64,000 nt of DNA from an uncultured Porphyromonadaceae bacterium. GTDB lineage: Bacteria; Bacteroidota; Bacteroidia; Bacteroidales; Muribaculaceae. The DNA lies in NCBI GenBank assembly GCA_947643165.1, contig CANRVB010000011.1:1-64000 (forward strand), written 5' to 3'. The first letter of the stretch is position 1. Every line of letters begins with the position of its first letter. This document shows positions 1-7,757 of this stretch, piece by piece. The notes below the pieces were generated by a model, which made no database searches, had not been told where the DNA came from, and saw nothing but the letters and a program-made list of their open reading frames with translations. The position numbers and the translations under genes are program-made.

Positions 1-316
1 CAGCGAAACCATACGGCTTGAGCAGATAGTCGACCGCCGACAATTTATAACTCTCCACCGCATAATTGGTAAATGCGCTGATAAACACCACCATAGGTGG
101 TGTGGACAGCGATGCCACAAATTCCATCCCGTCTATATCGGGCATACTTATATCGGTGAAAATCACGTCAATACCGCCGGATGCCACAATTCCTGCCGCA
201 TCAACGGCGCTATGACATTCGCCCACCAACTCAAGAAACGGAGTCTTACTCACATAGCTCTTAAGTTTCTCAAGAGCAATAGGTTCGTCATCTATGATCA
301 ATGTCCTTATTTTCAT
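1..316 (-). CDS. LytTR-type response regulator, N-terminal part only
   Basis: The visible 105 residues start MKIRTLIIDDEP and form a CheY-like receiver. The acidic pair is D9/D10, the phospho-acceptor Asp lies in FTDISMPD, and the conserved Lys is in LLKPYG. The gene leaves the window at base 1, so the output domain is not seen; LytTR is inferred from the LytS-type kinase partner. The ATG at 314-316 overlaps the kinase 3' end by 29 bases, which indicates translational coupling and cognate partners. It should act in the cytoplasm as a transcription regulator phosphorylated by that kinase. The target genes cannot be told from this window. Confidence 0.85.
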   Translation of the reverse strand, partial: MKIRTLIIDDEPIALEKLKSYVSKTPFLELVGECHSAVDAAGIVASGGIDVIFTDISMPDIDGMEFVASLSTPPMVVFISAFTNYAVESYKLSAVDYLLKPYGFA

Positions 317-1373
317 ATTCGGGTAATGTCAGAATTACAGAAAACACCATATCGGTCTTATCAACATCCAGATTGTAGTTATTGCCGTAGATAAGTCGCA
401 GACGCTCAGCGGCATTACTCAATCCTATGCCGCTGCGTCGATTGTCGCTTTCAGAATGAATACTGTTGATACAGCTGAACACAATCTTATCATCAACAGT
501 CTCGACCTTAACCGATACAAACGAATCCTCACGATAGCTGACACCATGCTTGAAAGCATTTTCGATATAGACCAGATAGACCAACGGTGCGATCCTTATG
601 CCTGCAACTGCGTTGTCATCAGGCAGTTCGGCTATGATCCTAACCTTCGATTCTGGGAATCGCTGGCGCATGATAGACAGATAGTTGCGTATGAATGCAA
701 GTTCCTCAGACAACGCTATCATATTCTTAGAGCTATCATAGAGCATATAGCGCATCAGTTTCGACATATCAAGCACCATATCCTGAGCTTTCGCAGGATT
801 TATTTCTATCATTCCATGAATATTGTTGAGCATATTCATGTAGAAATGAGGATTTATCTGAGCCTTCAGATAGTTCAGACTATTCTCGGCGTTGGATTTG
901 AGAAGCCGCTCATGCTCCAGCCTGTCGGCATAGCGCTGAAACAGCAATGCCGTAGCAAGATTGAGCACAACAATGAGCATATCGCATATTAGGTCGATGA
1001 ATACTGGGAGCGCGATGAGCGGAGTGAACCGGGGCGGCATATGCGGTCCGTGGCTGTGTCTCGACACTTCATAGATGAACTGCATGTACTGGCAACCCCA
1101 CACGCACATCAGGACTATTATAGTCAGAATGAAATATTGCGTGTATTTGTTCCGGAGGAGGAGCCGTGGTATGAGCAGACAGTTGTTTATGAGAAACAGG
1201 ACTACCAGATAGATCAACTGGATGCCACGATGAACCACAACCTCCCAATCGAGAGGTGTATTCCATGAAAAGTTTCTCGACCGCAACGCATCGAGAACCA
1301 ACAGTGCCACAACGACTGTCCAAGTGATAATATAGACAATTGTCTCAGTTTTCCGACCCTTGTTTATAGCCAT
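288..1373 (-). CDS. LytS/YehU-type membrane sensor histidine kinase
   Basis: 361 residues. Four hydrophobic segments lie near residues 10-29, 52-69, 80-97 and 118-144, with no sizeable periplasmic domain. They are followed by a His_kinase block in which NPHF (174-177) carries the likely phosphorylated His176 and then MNMLNN. A GHKL ATPase follows with an N-box around ENAFKHG and a G-box at GIGLSNAAERL. This is the architecture of LytS-class kinases that pair with LytTR regulators, and the overlapping downstream regulator fits. The signal is unknown. The ATG at 1373 is the first in frame, with a promoter-like -7 box just upstream. Confidence 0.88.
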   Translation of the reverse strand: MAINKGRKTETIVYIITWTVVVALLVLDALRSRNFSWNTPLDWEVVVHRGIQLIYLVVLFLINNCLLIPRLLLRNKYTQYFILTIIVLMCVWGCQYMQFIYEVSRHSHGPHMPPRFTPLIALPVFIDLICDMLIVVLNLATALLFQRYADRLEHERLLKSNAENSLNYLKAQINPHFYMNMLNNIHGMIEINPAKAQDMVLDMSKLMRYMLYDSSKNMIALSEELAFIRNYLSIMRQRFPESKVRIIAELPDDNAVAGIRIAPLVYLVYIENAFKHGVSYREDSFVSVKVETVDDKIVFSCINSIHSESDNRRSGIGLSNAAERLRLIYGNNYNLDVDKTDMVFSVILTLPEYENKDIDHR

Positions 1374-1389
1374 ATCGAACGATTTTATG

Positions 1390-1397
1390 CAAAAGTA
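1390..1397 (-). promoter_or_regulatory. -7 box of the kinase/regulator operon
   Basis: TACTTTTG on the minus strand, 17 bases before the kinase ATG, matches the Bacteroidetes -7 element TAnnTTTG. No TTTG is seen at the right distance for a -33 box, so this is moderate support only. Confidence 0.45.
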
Positions 1398-1540
1398 ATT
1401 CTAATGACTAAAAAATCAATAAATATTCAGCGAATATGCTCTGGCGATCAATAAACCGCGCCATACACTCCGCCGGAGAGCGTGCCTAAGGCCGGAGTTA
1501 TCGTCAAAAATGAATGTTATGGCAAAATCAGATAACGGCA

Positions 1541-1572
1541 TTTGCCGAATTGACAGCAATGTATTAATTTTG
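1541..1572 (+). promoter_or_regulatory. Bacteroidetes-type promoter before the SIS gene
   Basis: TTTG at 1541-1544, a 20-base spacer, then TAATTTTG at 1565-1572. This is a full match to the -33/-7 consensus used by the primary sigma factor of Bacteroidetes. It sits 26 bases before the ATG at 1599 and probably drives the 1599-4774 gene group. Confidence 0.75.
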
Positions 1573-1598
1573 TAAAACAATTTTTTAGACTATCCTAT

Positions 1599-2207
1599 AT
1601 GACAATCAAGGAGTCGATGCGCGACATCATCGCCGCCGAATGTGCCGCAGTCGCCGCTATCCCTTACACCGAGGGATATGACCGCGCCATAGAGTTAATA
1701 ATCGAGCACGTCCACAACCGCGGCGGTAAACTTGTGACATCCGGAATGGGTAAAGCCGGACAGATCGCAATGAATATTGCCACAACCTTCTCTTCAACCG
1801 GAACACCGGCCGTCAATCTTCATCCCGGAGAGGCCCAGCACGGTGACCTTGGTGTGCTTCAGCCGAATGATCTGCTGCTACTCATAAGCAACAGCGGCAA
1901 GACTGCCGAGATTGTAGACCTTGTGACTTTGGCCAAGAATCTATATCCGCAGATACCGGTGATTGTCATAACAGGTGCTCCCGACAGCATCCTCGCAAGC
2001 CAGGCCGATGCAGTGCTTCCTACCGCAAAGGCTCCAGAAGTGTGCACGCTTGGCCTGACTCCAACCACATCGACGACAATGATGACAGTGATAGGTGATA
2101 TCCTTGTAGTAAATGTGATGAGAATCACCAATTTCACGCGCGAACAGTATGCACTGCGCCATCACGGAGGCTATCTGGGACGTAAGTCGAGGGGAGACGA
2201 GCAATAA
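1599..2207 (+). CDS. Single-domain SIS sugar-phosphate isomerase (arabinose-5-phosphate isomerase type)
   Basis: 202 residues, one SIS domain. Typical sugar-phosphate contacts are VTSGMGKAGQIA (near 46-57), the STGTPAVNLHPGEAQHGDLG loop (near 67-86) and ISNSGKTAEI (near 96-105). The HPGEAQHGDLG segment is characteristic of KpsF/KdsD/GutQ enzymes that interconvert ribulose-5-phosphate and arabinose-5-phosphate for Kdo synthesis. E. coli KdsD is about 330 residues with two C-terminal CBS domains; these are absent here, so the protein is a short single-domain form. A role in lipopolysaccharide Kdo supply is inferred from the family. A full promoter lies just upstream, and a PfkB-fold gene starts 105 bases downstream. 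Confidence 0.82.
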   Translation: MTIKESMRDIIAAECAAVAAIPYTEGYDRAIELIIEHVHNRGGKLVTSGMGKAGQIAMNIATTFSSTGTPAVNLHPGEAQHGDLGVLQPNDLLLLISNSGKTAEIVDLVTLAKNLYPQIPVIVITGAPDSILASQADAVLPTAKAPEVCTLGLTPTTSTTMMTVIGDILVVNVMRITNFTREQYALRHHGGYLGRKSRGDEQ

Positions 2208-2312
2208 TTTTTTAGAGACCAAACATCCGAGCCGTTCCTATCGTTTGACTAATAGACAAACTGATGTCTGTTATTGCTCACGTTTTCTTTCCAACACTCA
2301 ACTAACACTTTT

Positions 2313-3239
2313 ATGAGACGTATCATAATGATGGGCGAATGTGCTCTTGACATTGTTTTCCCACCGACACAGAATAATTATCCACTTTCAACTCTCAGCA
2401 ATCTGAGAGCCACTCCCGGTGGCCGCATACTCAACGCCGCCGCACTGCTTGGTACTCTTCACGAAGGTGTGAGCTATGTGAGCGAGGCTGCCCGCGACCG
2501 CATAGGCGACATGATTGTATCTTTTCTCCAGGCCAACAATGTAAATGTCGGATCCATAGACAGATATGTTGACGGTGATACACCCGCCAATTTGTTTTTC
2601 CCTATCGACGAGGATCATCTGACTGAGTCGATAATGATATACCGCCGCTATCCGGAAGAGTGTTTCGACGTAAAATGGCCCGATGTAGATGAAGATGATA
2701 TTGTTGTGTTCGGCTCTTATTTTGCCATAGATCCGAGAGTAAGGCCACGCCTGCAGGAGCTGCTCAAACACATCATTGACCGGAAAGCGCTAATAGTCTA
2801 TGTGCCTGGCTTCCTGAGCCGTCAGGTTCCGAGAGTGACCCGTGTCATGCCGGCCTTGCTTGAAAATCTTGAGATAAGCGATCTGATAGTTACCCGCACA
2901 CGCGATCTGCGCAAAATTTTTGAAGATGAGGATCCGCAAAGAGTCTATGACGAGCATATCAAATTTTATTGCAGATCGATGGTAAATATCGACAATGCGA
3001 CCCGTAAGATGTGCTTCTATCACGATGACTCTGTAATATCCACACCCATATCGCGCCCGCCAATCTCACTTATGTGGAACGCAGGTGCCCTGGCCGGCAT
3101 AATCTCCAGTCTTATTGATCTCGGCATTACCCGCAAGAAGCTCAAGGAGCTTGACCATGCTACTCTCTCAGACATTATCACCGAAGCAAACTCAATGGCC
3201 GACAATGCCGTTGACAAAGCCCGTGTAGACCACTTGTAA
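2313..3239 (+). CDS. PfkB-fold protein, probably catalytically inactive
   Basis: 308 residues from the ATG at 2313 (MRRIIMMGECALDI), preferred over an upstream in-frame ATG at 2274 because the ribokinase fold starts with this beta strand. The N-terminal substrate motif PGGRILNAAALLG (near 37) is present. The C-terminal anion-hole motif, normally DTxGAGD with the catalytic Asp, reads MWNAGALAGI here, so the Asp is replaced. The protein may bind a sugar or nucleoside without phosphorylating it, or have lost activity. The stop is 14 bases before the TPR gene, which suggests cotranscription. The family assignment is firm; the function is not known. Confidence 0.75.
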   Translation: MRRIIMMGECALDIVFPPTQNNYPLSTLSNLRATPGGRILNAAALLGTLHEGVSYVSEAARDRIGDMIVSFLQANNVNVGSIDRYVDGDTPANLFFPIDEDHLTESIMIYRRYPEECFDVKWPDVDEDDIVVFGSYFAIDPRVRPRLQELLKHIIDRKALIVYVPGFLSRQVPRVTRVMPALLENLEISDLIVTRTRDLRKIFEDEDPQRVYDEHIKFYCRSMVNIDNATRKMCFYHDDSVISTPISRPPISLMWNAGALAGIISSLIDLGITRKKLKELDHATLSDIITEANSMADNAVDKARVDHL

Positions 3240-3253
3240 TCATACATTGAAGG

Positions 3254-4270
3254 ATGAACGCAAATTCACTCGAACCACTTTTCATACCTCCGACCTCCGA
3301 TCCCGGTCCATTGGCCGAACTTGCACGCGATAAAGCTGCTTTAGGTGAATTGCGCAGAGCTGTCGACTCAGTTCCTTTCAATACAGTATACGATTTCATG
3401 CGCTCGGCCGCACTCGACATGGCCAACCGCGGAATGACAGACAAAGCGGTCGGCTATATTTCAGATTTTGATGAAATGTTGACACGCGCCGGCGATTCCA
3501 ATATCCGGTCGCTCGACATACATGCCGCCATGATGCAGATAAAGAGCGCGTTGCTTGCCATGGCAGGTGATTTCGATGAGGCACTCTCTACCGCAGCAGC
3601 CACTCTCAGACTACTTGCACAGGAACCAAAACGCAAGGATGAACCATTTCTGAGCGTACTCGCATCGCTACTTTACGACATAGCCTTGATACACAATGAG
3701 CGAGGTGAGTACAAGCAGGCCGAACGCTCACTTGAAAAATCAACAAAACTGTTTGACAGACTGGCCCGTATAGATGCCGCACGATATGGAGCGCCGCATA
3801 TACTCTCGGTAAGTGCTGTCACAACCGTATACCGCAGCCGTTCAAAACAGGCTGAGGCACTGGCCGCTATCCAGGAACAAACCGCCAAATACATCGAGGA
3901 GGTGCAAAGCGGCGCCGAAGACGCAACAGTAAAACTCATAGATGCTTTGGCTGAAGAGGGACGCACACTCGCCAAGATGGGCAAGAACCGCGAGGCCATA
4001 CAATATTTTTCAAAAGCCATGCGATCGCTCACACGTATAGAACCCGATCTGACCATGCGTGGCCTTGAAATATCCGTTGACCTCGGTATAGCCCTGTTGT
4101 CGCAGAAAGCCACACGGGAGAAAGGTGTGCACCTGCTCAATACAATGCTGCATAAAGCAACAAAACTGCGTGCAAGCGATCAGTATGAACGTATATGCGA
4201 GGCGCTATCGCACGATAAAGAGGGTACTTTTGACATTCTCTCTATCTGGCACAAGATATTTCCACGCTGA
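3254..4270 (+). CDS. TPR-repeat protein of unknown role
   Basis: 338 residues, largely alpha-helical and rich in Ala, Leu and Glu. TPR-like helix pairs are visible, for example ALIHNERGEYKQAERSLEKS near 136-155 and LAKMGKNREAIQYFSKAMR near 236-254. No signal peptide or membrane segment is seen, so a cytoplasmic scaffold is likely. It starts 14 bases after the PfkB-fold gene and ends 30 bases before ribH, so it is probably in the same transcript. No enzymatic motif is recognised. Confidence 0.7.
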   Translation: MNANSLEPLFIPPTSDPGPLAELARDKAALGELRRAVDSVPFNTVYDFMRSAALDMANRGMTDKAVGYISDFDEMLTRAGDSNIRSLDIHAAMMQIKSALLAMAGDFDEALSTAAATLRLLAQEPKRKDEPFLSVLASLLYDIALIHNERGEYKQAERSLEKSTKLFDRLARIDAARYGAPHILSVSAVTTVYRSRSKQAEALAAIQEQTAKYIEEVQSGAEDATVKLIDALAEEGRTLAKMGKNREAIQYFSKAMRSLTRIEPDLTMRGLEISVDLGIALLSQKATREKGVHLLNTMLHKATKLRASDQYERICEALSHDKEGTFDILSIWHKIFPR

Positions 4271-4300
4271 CAAATCACAATAATCAACAAATTCATTATC

Positions 4301-4774
4301 ATGTCGACCAATACTCCAGCCACCCCGATCCCAGTTGTTGAAAACGCCCGAGTTGCCATTATCACCGCCGAATGGAATGGCCACATCACTAATGAACTTG
4401 CTGATGGCGCATACAGAACCCTGACAGCCAACGGCTTCAGTAAGGAAAACATCGAGACATATCATGTTCCGGGTGCCGTAGAGCTCACATTTGCAGCACG
4501 TTGTGCCATAGATCGTAGAAATGTAGATGCAGTGATAGTGTTTGGTGCTGTTGTACGCGGCGACACACCTCATTTCGATTATGTCTGCCAGAGTGTAACG
4601 CAAGGTATCTCCATACTCAATTCCGAAGGCAAAATTCCGGTCATATTCGGCCTTCTCACTGTAGATACCGAGCAGCAAGCCATTGACCGTATCGGTGGTC
4701 CTGCCGGACATAAGGGTATAGAAGCGGCTGAGACTGCCATACGCATGATAGCTTTCAACCGCAGCTGCCGCTGA
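4301..4774 (+). CDS. ribH: 6,7-dimethyl-8-ribityllumazine synthase
   Basis: 157 residues, the normal length. The enzyme joins 5-amino-6-ribitylamino-uracil and dihydroxybutanone phosphate in riboflavin synthesis and assembles in the cytoplasm as a pentamer or icosahedron. Diagnostic segments are the substrate loop AEWNGHIT, VPGAVELTFAA, FGAVVRGDTPHFDYV with the catalytic His (near 97), FGLLTVDTEQQA and GHKGIEAAE. It is the last gene of the group starting at 1599. In many Bacteroidales ribH also follows a TPR-protein gene, a recollection I could not check here. Confidence 0.95.
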   Translation: MSTNTPATPIPVVENARVAIITAEWNGHITNELADGAYRTLTANGFSKENIETYHVPGAVELTFAARCAIDRRNVDAVIVFGAVVRGDTPHFDYVCQSVTQGISILNSEGKIPVIFGLLTVDTEQQAIDRIGGPAGHKGIEAAETAIRMIAFNRSCR

Positions 4775-4876
4775 CAGGCACTTCTCACCGGTTCTTCTTT
4801 ACATTTCCTGTCAATAAGTATGTAAACAGCCACTCCGACTGCTTACGCTTTTCTATTATCCTGTTTATCCAACCAA

Positions 4877-6367
4877 ATGAATTTCATTACATCCGAAAAT
4901 ATTCTTCTGATAGGGTCATCCATTCTCATAGCGGGTGTCCTTATTGGCAAAACCACTTACAGAATAGGACTGCCGTTGCTGCTTATATTTCTACTGGTAG
5001 GCATGGGATTCGGTTGTGACGGGCTGGGCATACAATTCAGCGATATGCACACTGCCCAATTCATAGGCATGGTGGCTCTGTGCATCATTCTATTTTCGGG
5101 AGGTATGGATACAAGCATATCAGCCATACGTCCGGTTCTTGTGCCTGGTCTGGTACTGTCGACCGTCGGAGTGCTACTTACAGCGCTCCTGACGGGAACA
5201 TTCGTATGGTGGCTGTCGGGAATGTCATGGACAAACATTCATTTTGCGTTCCTGCCGTCATTATTGCTGGCAGCCACAATGTCGTCGACCGATTCGGCAT
5301 CTGTATTCGGAATTCTGGGTACTCAGAAAGTAAACATACGCGAGAATCTGCGTCCCATGCTCGAACTTGAGAGCGGCTCAAACGATCCAATGGCTTATAT
5401 GCTGACAATAATCCTCATCGAGGCGATAACCATGGATGGCCGTCTGTCGATATCATCACTTGTGGTACAGCTTATAATGCAATTCGGCATAGGAGCTATA
5501 GGCGGCATGCTTATGGGTCGCCTTACCCTGTGGCTTATAAGATGTTATAAATCGATAGGAAGCAACAATGGGGCCAAAGAGGATGCCGGACAGGCACTTT
5601 CAATGATCTCGATACTAATCCTGGCATCTGTCTTCTTCACATTTGCCGTAACCACCGCCCTACATGGCAACGGCTACCTGGCCGTATATATCTGCGGAAT
5701 GGTAATCGGCAATGCCAATCTGGCGGGTCGCAGGGGCATAGGTAAATTTATGAGCAGCATGACGTGGCTCGCCCAAATCGTAGTTTTCCTAATGCTCGGT
5801 CTGCTTGTCAATCCTCATGAAATGATAGACGTTGCAGCAGTATCAATACTCATAGGTATATTCATGATAGTGGTTGGACGGCCGGTCAGCGTATTTCTAT
5901 CACTATGGCCTATCGGAAAAATATCCATGCGGGCAAGGTGTTTCATATCGTGGGTAGGTCTCCGCGGTGCCGTGCCTATTATTTTCGCAACATATCCTGT
6001 GGTATCGCAGATCGAAGGAGCATCACAGATTTTCAACATAGTATTTTTCGTAACCCTTCTGTCGCTTATAATCCAAGGTACAACAGTGATCCGCAGCGCA
6101 CGGGCCCTGCATCTGATCGGCCCGGATACAAACGATGATGAGGAATTTGGCGTTGAACTCGCCGATGAACTTCCAACCTCACTCCAGACTATCACACTAA
6201 CTGAACGTATGCTTCAGGAAGCTGATAATCTGCGCGATATGCAGCTTCCGGCAGGATCACTTGTTATGATGATAAAACGCGGAGAAAAGTATATAGTACC
6301 CAACGGCAGGCGAAAACTGCGGTGCGGCGATGTGCTGTTGATAATAAAAGAGGATGTGGAATCATGA
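4877..6367 (+). CDS. CPA1-family cation/proton antiporter with C-terminal TrkA-C-like domain (K+/H+ type)
   Basis: 496 residues with about 12 hydrophobic segments through residue 400. The ion-site region reads SSTDSASVFGIL (near 136-147) and ELESGSNDPMAYML (near 163-176), as in NhaP/CvrA exchangers. Residues about 410-496 leave the membrane and resemble a TrkA-C (RCK-C) ligand domain (LPAGSLVMMIKRG, RCGDVLLIIKED), as in the K+/H+ antiporter NhaP2/CvrA. It probably exports K+ or Na+ from the cytoplasm in exchange for protons. Ion preference cannot be fixed from sequence. A 102-base gap separates it from ribH, so it may have its own promoter. Confidence 0.88.
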   Translation: MNFITSENILLIGSSILIAGVLIGKTTYRIGLPLLLIFLLVGMGFGCDGLGIQFSDMHTAQFIGMVALCIILFSGGMDTSISAIRPVLVPGLVLSTVGVLLTALLTGTFVWWLSGMSWTNIHFAFLPSLLLAATMSSTDSASVFGILGTQKVNIRENLRPMLELESGSNDPMAYMLTIILIEAITMDGRLSISSLVVQLIMQFGIGAIGGMLMGRLTLWLIRCYKSIGSNNGAKEDAGQALSMISILILASVFFTFAVTTALHGNGYLAVYICGMVIGNANLAGRRGIGKFMSSMTWLAQIVVFLMLGLLVNPHEMIDVAAVSILIGIFMIVVGRPVSVFLSLWPIGKISMRARCFISWVGLRGAVPIIFATYPVVSQIEGASQIFNIVFFVTLLSLIIQGTTVIRSARALHLIGPDTNDDEEFGVELADELPTSLQTITLTERMLQEADNLRDMQLPAGSLVMMIKRGEKYIVPNGRRKLRCGDVLLIIKEDVES

Positions 6368-6401
6368 CCAAATAATATTCAGTCCGTTTTTATTCTGATT
6401 C

Positions 6402-6432
6402 TTTGCAGTGCGTTTGTTTTTATATACTTTTG
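6402..6432 (+). promoter_or_regulatory. Bacteroidetes-type promoter of the TlpA-like gene
   Basis: TTTG at 6402-6405, 19-base spacer, TACTTTTG at 6425-6432. The match to the -33/-7 consensus is full. It lies 39 bases before the ATG at 6472 and supports that start over an in-frame codon at 6403, which would sit inside the promoter. Confidence 0.72.
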
Positions 6433-6471
6433 CCTGAGATATATAAAATCAAATATAGACAGATCAACGGA

Positions 6472-7578
6472 ATGAAAAAATCATTTTACATATTGCTCGT
6501 CATACTGTCGGCAGCAATTTCGGCAACAGCCGGCAACATAAAGTGTACGATAAACGGCACTGTTTCCGACACCACTGATATTTGTGAACTCGTGATATGC
6601 ATATATGATGAGGATCCCCAAAACGCACTGATACGTCCTACTATTACCGATGGAAAATTCTCATGTGATATCTCGGTGGCCGAAATTGATAAATACAAAA
6701 TTATAGATTTCGGAAAAATAATGCAGCAGGGTCATACCACGCTCTGGAATGAGTTTTTGATAGAAGATGGAGCCATTATAGATCTTTCGATCGAGAATGG
6801 CAAAATTTCTGTAAAATCGACCGGTGCAGAGCATCTTAACAGCGAAAAGATGAGGAGGATGGAATCCGAATTATTTGAACCGCGTTTTGCAGAACTCGAG
6901 GATATGCCCGACAGTATACAGGCTTCAGCTTACGAAAAACTCAATGACGAATATCAAAAATGGCAACTCGACTATTATGCGGCCAATCCATCCATCGATT
7001 TTCTATTTGTGCTGAGTTCTAAACTATCATCATTCCATTTCACGGATAGCGAGGTCAAACCAATGCTCGACATTTACAACCAGAATAATTTGTCGACTCT
7101 CTATCCACAGCATTCCGTACACAAGAAAATATATGATCTGGCCCAGTCTGGCATTCAGATGATAGGATCGCAATACAATGACTACCCAGCATTTGATCTT
7201 GACGGGAACATAGTCAAAGCGTCCGACTATATCAAAGCCGGAGCTCCTACCGTAATAATTATGTGGGCAACATGGTGTGCTCCTTGTCGACGTGAAGCAC
7301 TTGATATGATTCCGGTGTATCAACATTATGCGGCCAAAGGTGTAAACTTTCTTGGACTTGCCCACGAATTCAAATCGACCGATGCCATAAAGACCGCAAC
7401 AGACCGGGACAAGCACCCCTGGCCCACCATACTCGATCTTGATGACAAATACAGTATTTTCAAAAATCACGGCACATCGAGCAGCGGTATTTATTTGATT
7501 GACGGAAGCGGCAAAATAGTCACGACTGCATACGATTTTAACGACATAAAGCCTGAATTAGACAAACTGATACTTTAA
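6472..7578 (+). CDS. TlpA-like periplasmic thiol-disulfide protein with N-terminal DUF4369-like domain
   Basis: 368 residues. A signal peptide spans 1-21 (MKKSFYILLVILSAAISATA). The next 100 or so residues resemble the beta-rich DUF4369 domain common in Bacteroidetes TlpA proteins, a helical linker follows, and a thioredoxin domain starts near 240 with a CxxC at C269/C272 (WATWCAPCRRE). Such proteins act in the periplasm as disulfide reductases, often with an unknown client. It looks like a single-gene unit: a promoter is just upstream and a riboswitch-led operon follows. Function beyond thiol exchange is not inferred. Confidence 0.85.
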   Translation: MKKSFYILLVILSAAISATAGNIKCTINGTVSDTTDICELVICIYDEDPQNALIRPTITDGKFSCDISVAEIDKYKIIDFGKIMQQGHTTLWNEFLIEDGAIIDLSIENGKISVKSTGAEHLNSEKMRRMESELFEPRFAELEDMPDSIQASAYEKLNDEYQKWQLDYYAANPSIDFLFVLSSKLSSFHFTDSEVKPMLDIYNQNNLSTLYPQHSVHKKIYDLAQSGIQMIGSQYNDYPAFDLDGNIVKASDYIKAGAPTVIIMWATWCAPCRREALDMIPVYQHYAAKGVNFLGLAHEFKSTDAIKTATDRDKHPWPTILDLDDKYSIFKNHGTSSSGIYLIDGSGKIVTTAYDFNDIKPELDKLIL

Positions 7579-7633
7579 TCGTCAGACAAACCTACAGAAA
7601 ACCATAACTTTTTTATTAGTCGGGCTTTTTATG

Positions 7634-7641
7634 TAATTTTG
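7634..7641 (+). promoter_or_regulatory. -7 box upstream of the TPP riboswitch
   Basis: TAATTTTG matches TAnnTTTG and lies 21 bases before the riboswitch. No exact TTTG is found at -33; a T-rich tract sits there instead. Confidence 0.5.
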
Positions 7642-7661
7642 CGCCACAAATCCTAAATTTT

Positions 7662-7748
7662 TAGGGGTGCGTGAGAGATAGCCGTGCGTTTTTCTCTCAA
7701 GCTGAGATCATACCCTCTGAACCTGATCCGGTTAATACCGGCGTAGTG
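7662..7748 (+). ncRNA. TPP riboswitch (THI element)
   Basis: The conserved THI-box blocks appear in order: AGGGGTGC (7663-7670), GCTGAGATCATACCC (7701-7715), TGAACCTGATCCGG (7719-7732) and TTAATACCGGCGTAG (7732-7746). They form the two-arm TPP aptamer. It lies 10 bases before the receptor ATG, so ligand binding most likely hides the start region or attenuates transcription when thiamine pyrophosphate is plentiful. This position and the two genes after it match the known thiamine-uptake arrangement of Bacteroidetes. Confidence 0.95.
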
Positions 7749-7757
7749 AAAAAAACA

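Noticed and set aside
2274-2312. Upstream Met start for the PfkB-fold protein
   Set aside because: The fold starts at the Met at 2313, and the extra 13 residues look like translated leader.
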